Source: Lachnospiraceae bacterium UBA3821 (GTDB lineage: Bacteria > Bacillota > Clostridia > Lachnospirales > Lachnospiraceae). Taken from it: a stretch of DNA of 10,811 nt. Numbering within the stretch: the first letter of the stretch is position 1; each line of letters begins with the position of its first letter. A program made the position numbers and the translations under genes. The notes below the pieces were generated by a model. The model was given only the letters and a program-made list of their open reading frames with translations, did not search any database and was not told the origin of the DNA. Below are positions 6,701-10,811 of the stretch, in pieces. Location of the stretch: the NCBI GenBank assembly GCA_002368865.1, contig DFDT01000020.1, forward strand, positions 1 through 10,811, written 5' to 3'.

Positions 6701-8107
6701 TTACTTTGCCTCCTGCGCCTCATGTGCTGTAATCTGCACACCGTCCATCAGTCTGGGAGACCAGCTGGTGACAATCTTTGTCCCCTCCGTGATCCCGTCC
6801 AGGATTTGGATCTCCTCATCGTTGAAAATACCTGTCGTAACATAAGTCTTCACTGCTGTCCCATTGTCAACCACATAGACATAGGCGCCTTTGTTGTCAT
6901 AGTAAACTGCATCGTACGGAATGATCAGATCATTTTCCGCCTTGTAAGTCTCACTGCTGATCTTCACGCTGACACCGCTGGGCAATTGCTCTCCGTTTGC
7001 CTGCACCGCAGCCTTCACCTGGAACAGACCCGTCGCCTGATTCACAGCATTTGCCACTTCCGTGATCACACCGGTGTACTCCACACCGTTTCTCTCCACG
7101 GTGATGTTCTGCCCTACAGTAAGCGTATTTTTCACCGCCTCGCTGACATTGTAAGTGACATTCATGGTATTATCATTGGCGATCACATAAGCCGGAGAAG
7201 CAGACGTCGCCATGCCGTTCACTTCCACATTCTTGCCGGTCACCTTACCGGAGATTGGCGTCGTCACCTGATAGTAAGAAAGTGCAAGCTCTGCCGAATC
7301 CACCCCCAATCCCGCAAGCTGCAAGCCGGTGTTCAACTGCTTCTTTGTGTCTTCCACTCCGCTGCCTTGAGAAAGTTCTTTCGATTTCTTTGCGATCTCA
7401 TACATCTCGCCTAAGTTTTCCATAGCAGTTTCTGCAGCATTCAACTGAGGACCTAAAGCATCTCTTTGTTCTTTTATCTCATCCCTTTGTTTCTTTAGAT
7501 TATCTACGTAAGTTTGATCAATCAGAACATCGCCTCCGGATACAGAGGTCAATCCTGCTGCTTTCGCCTGACTCCATATCTCGTTCACTTTATCATAGGC
7601 TTCATCCAATTCATCATAGGCATCATCCAATTTATCATACGCATCTTTCGCCTGTTTCCATGACGCCTGTGCACTTACATATTGCGTTTCGATCTGCGCA
7701 ATACCGGAATCCAATTGCATGTTTGCCGACTCCTGCTGTGTCGTCAGCGCAGAATCCGCCTGATTCTTCGTGTTGTTGTAGGTCAACTGCGCCTGTCGGA
7801 GCTGCAATTTGGCACCACTGTCATCAATCTTGAACAGCACATCTCCTGCCTGTACTTCATCGCCCACCTCAAAAAAAGTCTCCGTCACCGTTCCCTGCGC
7901 CAGCGGAATGATATACACAGACTTTTCCGGTGAGATGGTTCCCACAAACTGATTGCTCAAAACCAGACTTCCCTTTCCGGCTGTCTCCACGTCCACCAAC
8001 ACGGCTGATGTCCCGGCAGTCTGCTCTTTAGCGGTGCTGCCGCAGCCGGTGAGACAAAGCCCGACGCCAAGCACCAGACCGATCATGCTTTTACTCTTCA
8101 TTTTCAT
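6701..8107 (-). CDS. RND efflux periplasmic-adaptor-type (membrane fusion) lipoprotein
   Basis: This adaptor subunit of the RND pump has 468 residues from the chosen start. The N-terminus MKMKSKSMIGLVLGVGLCLT is a lipoprotein signal ending in LTGC, so Cys22 should be lipidated on the outer face of the membrane. The first lipoyl half is at about 60-98 (QGTVTETFFEVGDEVQAGDV). A long helical hairpin runs from about 98 to 275, broken near GLTSVSGGDVL (185-195). The second lipoyl half is TPISGKVTG (283-291), and beta-barrel and membrane-proximal domains run to the end. The hairpin includes three heptads of AYDKLDD type encoded by 21-base repeats. The ATG at 8107 has AAGGAG 7 bases upstream. An in-frame ATG at 8161 lies near the transcription start, upstream of the operator, and is not credible. 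Confidence 0.94.
   Translation of the reverse strand: MKMKSKSMIGLVLGVGLCLTGCGSTAKEQTAGTSAVLVDVETAGKGSLVLSNQFVGTISPEKSVYIIPLAQGTVTETFFEVGDEVQAGDVLFKIDDSGAKLQLRQAQLTYNNTKNQADSALTTQQESANMQLDSGIAQIETQYVSAQASWKQAKDAYDKLDDAYDELDEAYDKVNEIWSQAKAAGLTSVSGGDVLIDQTYVDNLKKQRDEIKEQRDALGPQLNAAETAMENLGEMYEIAKKSKELSQGSGVEDTKKQLNTGLQLAGLGVDSAELALSYYQVTTPISGKVTGKNVEVNGMATSASPAYVIANDNTMNVTYNVSEAVKNTLTVGQNITVERNGVEYTGVITEVANAVNQATGLFQVKAAVQANGEQLPSGVSVKISSETYKAENDLIIPYDAVYYDNKGAYVYVVDNGTAVKTYVTTGIFNDEEIQILDGITEGTKIVTSWSPRLMDGVQITAHEAQEAK
7590..7652 (-). repeat. 21-bp tandem repeat inside the adaptor gene
   Basis: Three 21-base units run head to tail at 7590-7610, 7611-7631 and 7632-7652. The first two are nearly identical and the third has diverged in its second half. 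They encode the heptads AYDKLDD, AYDELDE and AYDKVNE of the coiled-coil hairpin. Because the unit is 7 codons, copy-number changes would keep both the reading frame and the heptad phase. Confidence 0.8.
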
Positions 8108-8114
8108 ATGTTTG

Positions 8115-8120
8115 CTCCTT
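8115..8120 (-). promoter_or_regulatory. Ribosome binding site that fixes the adaptor start
   Basis: AAGGAG on the minus strand ends 7 bases before the ATG at 8107. This places the start there, just before the lipoprotein signal, and excludes the upstream in-frame ATGs at 8161 and 8131, the latter inside the operator. Confidence 0.85.
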
Positions 8121-8130
8121 ATGTTAAACA

Positions 8131-8154
8131 TTCCGTCCGACCGGTCGGTCGGAA
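8131..8154. promoter_or_regulatory. TetR-type operator palindrome of the RND operon
   Basis: A 24-bp inverted repeat has the perfect core CCGACC/GGTCGG (8137-8148) and outer arms TTCCG/CGGAA, with one mismatched T-T position on each side. It starts about 6 bases after the expected transcription start and ends 23 bases before the adaptor ATG. A bound repressor here would block transcription. The CGGT-type half-sites repeat with a 4-base period (CGGTCGGTCGGA), which could allow two overlapping dimers. The obvious candidate protein is the TetR-family product of the same operon. Confidence 0.85.
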
Positions 8155-8166
8155 AATACATTCTCG

Positions 8167-8195
8167 ATTATACGCACTACATTGGTGAAAGTCAA
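8167..8195 (-). promoter_or_regulatory. Sigma-A promoter of the RND efflux operon
   Basis: The minus strand has TTGACT at 8195-8190 and TATAAT at 8172-8167 with a 17-base spacer. This differs from consensus by one base. Transcription should begin near 8160, immediately before the operator. The operon would be strong when derepressed. Confidence 0.88.
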
Positions 8196-8260
8196 TAAAA
8201 GATATTGATAGAATTTATTAAAATTGCAGAAAGAACCTTAGATAAAATGCACAGATTGGA

Positions 8261-8887
8261 TCACAACATTTTTCGGATCTTGCTTTTCAACCGCTGCAGG
8301 GCATTGTCCGTGGCCTTTTCCTCCCGTCCCAGCACTCTTGCGATCTGGGTATAACTCATGCCTGTCAGGTGCAGATCCAGCACCTGCTTTTCAAAAGGAC
8401 TTAGTTCCTTCTCCATCTGCTGCTCCAGATATTCCACGCGCTCCTTGTCCAAAAAGACTTCCTCAGGGCTGAGCTCCGCCTTGTCCTCCAACGCTTTCTC
8501 GTATCCTCGCTTGTCCTCGCCGTCCAGATCATCCCCCTTTAACTCACCGGAAAGAGAAATATAGGTATTGAGCGGAATATGTTTTTTGCGCTGCGATGCC
8601 TGCACTGCCGTATAGATCTGTCTGCTGACGCAAAGCTCCGCAAAGGTCAAGAAGCTGGCGTCCCGTCCGCTGTCATAATCTCTGACAGCCTTGAACAACC
8701 CCAGCATTCCCTCTTGGATCAGATCCTCATTGTCCCCGCCCAGGATGAACATGGACTTTGCCTTACTGCGGACCAGATATTTATATTTTTCGATCAGATA
8801 GTCCATAACCGGACTCTCGCCTTCTCTCAGACGATGAATCAGTTCCTCATCCGTGGCCTGAGCGTAATCTGCATATTCTTTTGTCAT
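8261..8887 (-). CDS. sigH: RNA polymerase sigma factor SigH (sigma-30 type)
   Basis: This sigma-70-family factor matches B. subtilis SigH, which drives transition-state and early sporulation genes. From the chosen ATG it has 208 residues. Region 2 is at about 28-105 and includes EDLIQEGMLGLFKAVRDYD (54-72) and ELCVSRQIYTAVQASQRKKH (84-103). Region 4 is at about 160-205, with the helix-turn-helix MSYTQIARVLGREEKATDNA (177-196). GGAGG ends 8 bases before the ATG at 8887 but only 2 before the GTG at 8893, so the ATG is preferred. It follows rlmB by 20 bases and shares the cysS-mrnC-rlmB cluster. Whether the organism sporulates cannot be told from this gene, because SigH also occurs in non-sporulating clostridia. 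No clear terminator follows. Confidence 0.95.
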   Translation of the reverse strand: MTKEYADYAQATDEELIHRLREGESPVMDYLIEKYKYLVRSKAKSMFILGGDNEDLIQEGMLGLFKAVRDYDSGRDASFLTFAELCVSRQIYTAVQASQRKKHIPLNTYISLSGELKGDDLDGEDKRGYEKALEDKAELSPEEVFLDKERVEYLEQQMEKELSPFEKQVLDLHLTGMSYTQIARVLGREEKATDNALQRLKSKIRKML

Positions 8888-8895
8888 CTTCACTG

Positions 8896-8900
8896 CCTCC
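8896..8900 (-). promoter_or_regulatory. Ribosome binding site that decides the sigH start
   Basis: GGAGG sits 8 bases before the ATG at 8887 and only 2 bases before the in-frame GTG at 8893. The spacing supports the ATG. The site is part of a 10-base palindrome (8896-8905). Confidence 0.75.
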
Positions 8901-8907
8901 GGAGGTA

Positions 8908-9663
8908 CTATTTCGCCGCCAAACGCTGCCGCACGATCTCGTAGGCCAACACGCCCGCCGCCACGGAAGCATTCAGGGAATCAATGTCTCCCTTCATGGG
9001 AATCGATGCGATCATGTCACATTTCTCCTTGACCAGCCTGCCCACGCCCTCGCCTTCATTTCCGATCACCAGACCAATAGAGCCTGTCAGATTCAGGTCA
9101 TACATGGTGGTTCCGCCCATATCCGCACAGACAAACCACATACCTTCCTTTTTCAGATCCTCAATGGTTTTGGCCAGATTTGTCACTTTCGCCACAGGCG
9201 TATAATTTAAAGCCCCTGCACTGGTGCGCGCCACCGTCGCAGTGAGCCCCACCGCCCGATTCTTCGGAATGATGACGCCGTGGGCCCCCGCCAGGTTGGC
9301 GGTACGGATGATGGCACCCAGGTTATGCGGATCCTCGATATTGTCCAACAGGAAAACGAAAGGCGGTTCGCCTTTTTCTTTCGCCCGCTGTAAAATATCT
9401 TCCACCTCAGCGTACTCGTATGCAGCAGCCTGGGCGATCACCCCCTGGTGCTTTCCGGTCTCAGACAGCTGATCCAGCCGCTCCTTCGCCACATACTTGA
9501 TCTGAGTATCATGCTTGGAAGCCTCTCTCTTGATGGTCAGGATCGGACCGTCCTTACAGCCGTCCAAAATATAAAGCTTATCTATGGTTTTGCCCGCACG
9601 GAATGCCTCAATCACTGCATTCCGCCCTTCGATCATAAATTCTTTGACTCTCTCATCCGCCAT
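8908..9663 (-). CDS. rlmB: 23S rRNA (guanosine(2251)-2'-O)-methyltransferase RlmB
   Basis: This SpoU/TrmH-family methyltransferase uses S-adenosylmethionine to modify the ribose of a guanosine in the peptidyl-transferase centre of 23S rRNA. It has 251 residues from the chosen start. The N-terminal RNA-binding domain (about 7-80) starts VKEFMIEGRNAVIEAFRAG. The knotted catalytic domain carries motif 1 NIEDPHNLGAIIRTA (108-122), motif 2 LVIGNEGEGV (198-207) and motif 3 IPMKGDIDSLNASVAAGVL (221-239). AGAGGGG lies 10 bases before the ATG at 9663 but only 4 before the GTG at 9669, so I prefer the ATG; the difference is two residues. Its place between mrnC and sigH matches the B. subtilis yacO/rlmB position and supports RlmB over other SpoU paralogues. 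Confidence 0.93.
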   Translation of the reverse strand: MADERVKEFMIEGRNAVIEAFRAGKTIDKLYILDGCKDGPILTIKREASKHDTQIKYVAKERLDQLSETGKHQGVIAQAAAYEYAEVEDILQRAKEKGEPPFVFLLDNIEDPHNLGAIIRTANLAGAHGVIIPKNRAVGLTATVARTSAGALNYTPVAKVTNLAKTIEDLKKEGMWFVCADMGGTTMYDLNLTGSIGLVIGNEGEGVGRLVKEKCDMIASIPMKGDIDSLNASVAAGVLAYEIVRQRLAAK

Positions 9664-9704
9664 GATCACATTTCCCCTCTACCGCCACACCTGCGTTACC
9701 GTTC

Positions 9705-10145
9705 TCATACCTGCGTTGTATGCTGCTCCACATATGCCATCCCTTTTTGTACCAGTTCCAGCAGGCGATCCGTCTGCCCGGTCAGATACAGATATCCTAA
9801 CAACGCCTCAAATCCTGTGGCCTTGTGGTAATCTCCTCTGGAAGCATTCTTTGCTGTCGTGTAAGGTTTGGCATTGCGTCCCCGCTTCGCCACATCCGCT
9901 TCTTCCTCTGTCAGCTCGTCCTTCAGTCCCAGCAGCATCTGTGCCTGGGCCTCGGCCCTCACATATCGTGTGGTCATCTTATGCAGCTCATTCGCCGGGC
10001 GGTTCGCCTGCCCTACAACCACAGTCCGCACCACCAGCTCGTAAATGCCGTCACCGATATAAGCCAACGTCAACGGTGAATAAGTCCGAATATCCTGCCC
10101 CGGCAATTCAAACTTTTCTTTAATCTCATTCAAAAAATCCTGCAT
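9705..10145 (-). CDS. mrnC: Mini-ribonuclease III (23S rRNA 3'/5' end maturation)
   Basis: Mini-III is a dimeric RNase III without the double-stranded-RNA-binding domain, and it trims 23S rRNA precursors in Firmicutes. The 146 residues match the family length. Visible motifs are YIGDGIYELVVR (29-40), containing the RNase III acidic pair, KRGRNAK (87-93) and YHKATGFEALLGYLYLTG (106-123), with Glu113 the likely second catalytic site. GGAG lies 7 bases before the ATG at 10145. It starts 18 bases after cysS and is 41 bases before rlmB. The cysS-mrnC pairing is the usual Firmicute arrangement. Confidence 0.95.
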   Translation of the reverse strand: MQDFLNEIKEKFELPGQDIRTYSPLTLAYIGDGIYELVVRTVVVGQANRPANELHKMTTRYVRAEAQAQMLLGLKDELTEEEADVAKRGRNAKPYTTAKNASRGDYHKATGFEALLGYLYLTGQTDRLLELVQKGMAYVEQHTTQV

Positions 10146-10163
10146 TCCTTATCTCCGCATGAC

Positions 10164-10811
10164 TTATACTCTTTCAATCTTAACACCTTCTCTGGTATCC
10201 TTGAGCACATAACCTTTTGCCAGCAGTTCGTCTCTGATCTCATCCGCTCTGGCAAAATTCTTTGCTTTCTTGGCAGCGGTACGTTCCTCCACCAGCTTCT
10301 GGATCTCATCATCCAATGCCTCTTCCTGTTTCTCCACCACAAGTCCGCAGATATCGGAAAGCAGAAGCACTTCCTCTTTGAGTCCCTGCAAAAACGCTTT
10401 GCTGGACTGCTCATTTGCATTGGAATTGGCAAACTTCACCAATTCAAAGATCACAGAGATGGCATCTGCCGTATTGAAATCATCATCCATGGCTTCGTCA
10501 AATTTGTCTACAAAGCCTTTGGCCTCCTGCAGAAGTGCCTGCTCCGCATCCTTCAGCCCGGACGCCTGCGCCTTCCCCTCCAGATACTTCAGATTCTCCA
10601 CACAGGTCACGATACGGTCCAGACCGTTCTTTGCCGCCTCCATCAGCTCCGCGCTGAAGTTCAGCGGGCTTCTGTAATGCGCCGACAGCATAAAGAAACG
10701 CAGCACCTGCAGGTCATACTTTTCACTGATATCCCGCACCGTAAAGAAATTTCCAGCCGATTTGGACATCTTTTTGTTATCAATATTTAAGAATGCATTG
10801 TGCATCCAGTA
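10164..10811 (-). CDS. cysS: Cysteinyl-tRNA synthetase (partial, N-terminus beyond window)
   Basis: This enzyme charges tRNA-Cys with cysteine. Only the last 215 residues are visible, because the gene begins past the right edge. The fragment opens YWMHNAFLNIDNKKMSKSAG, so it starts just before the catalytic KMSKS loop (fragment residues 14-18). NFFTVRDISEKY and the helical DALR-type region follow (RFFMLSAHYRSPLNFS), as does the typical C-terminal end RADEIRDELLAKGYVLKDTR. The zinc-binding cysteines and HIGH motif of the family would lie outside the window. It leads the cluster with mrnC 18 bases downstream. Confidence 0.96.
   Translation of the reverse strand, partial: YWMHNAFLNIDNKKMSKSAGNFFTVRDISEKYDLQVLRFFMLSAHYRSPLNFSAELMEAAKNGLDRIVTCVENLKYLEGKAQASGLKDAEQALLQEAKGFVDKFDEAMDDDFNTADAISVIFELVKFANSNANEQSSKAFLQGLKEEVLLLSDICGLVVEKQEEALDDEIQKLVEERTAAKKAKNFARADEIRDELLAKGYVLKDTREGVKIERV

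Noticed and set aside
8108..8161. Longer adaptor reading from the ATG at 8161, adding 18 residues
   Set aside because: It would start at or before the transcription start and translate through the operator; the AAGGAG-preceded ATG at 8107 opens a clean lipoprotein signal.
8888..8893. GTG start for sigH two codons upstream
   Set aside because: The GGAGG site would be only 2 bases away; the ATG at 8887 has the normal spacing of 8.
8896..8905. CCTCCGGAGG palindrome covering the sigH ribosome binding site, as a possible translation switch
   Set aside because: As an RNA hairpin it allows only 3 pairs with a 4-base loop, too weak to support a regulatory claim.
9689..9717. Direct repeat ACCTGCGTT (9689-9697 and 9709-9717) near the end of mrnC
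   Set aside because: It is two 9-base copies only, one inside the coding end of mrnC, with no symmetry or link to a known site.
1..10811. CRISPR array, insertion sequence, phage or defence system
   Set aside because: There are no spaced direct repeats, transposase, integrase, terminal inverted repeats or defence-type domains; the open frames are accounted for by the listed genes or their shadows.

Overview
The window looks like a chromosomal segment from an anaerobic Firmicute, most likely a clostridium of the Lachnospiraceae type. That placement is an inference from protein flavour: a SigH-type sigma factor in a cysS-mrnC-rlmB-sigH cluster, lipoproteins with lipobox signals, strong AGGAGG ribosome binding sites and consensus sigma-A promoters. 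Every gene I can support lies on the minus strand, so transcription runs from high to low coordinates. The longest stretch without a protein gene is about 230 bases (2774-3003), and it holds a tRNA gene with its own promoter and terminator.

In transcription order, region 1 (10811 to 8261) holds the 3' part of cysS, then mrnC (Mini-ribonuclease III), rlmB (23S rRNA 2'-O-methyltransferase) and sigH. This resembles the Bacillus subtilis cluster but lacks the yacP/rae1 gene that sits between rlmB and sigH there. Region 2 (about 8195 to 3004) is a self-contained efflux operon. It starts with a near-consensus promoter, then a 24-bp near-perfect palindromic operator just after the expected transcription start. 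A lipoprotein membrane-fusion protein, an RND permease of 1018 residues and a TetR-family regulator follow, with gaps of only 3 and 1 bases. The layout suggests that the regulator represses its own operon.

Region 3 (3000 to 2822) is a tRNA-Thr(GGU) gene with a perfect consensus promoter (TTGACA, 17 bases, TATAAT) and a strong terminator. Region 4 (2773 to 1) starts with trmO, the enzyme that methylates t6A37 of threonine tRNA in E. coli. It is followed by a polar amino-acid ABC importer: permease, ATPase and, behind its own extended -10 promoter, a lipoprotein substrate-binding protein cut by the window edge.

The most interesting points are the side-by-side placement of tRNA-Thr(GGU) and trmO, the C at position 55 of that tRNA, the clear TetR operator, and the changed proton-relay positions in the RND pump. 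I see no CRISPR array, insertion sequence, phage gene or obviously novel defence system. Most of the window is core chromosome plus one efflux operon.
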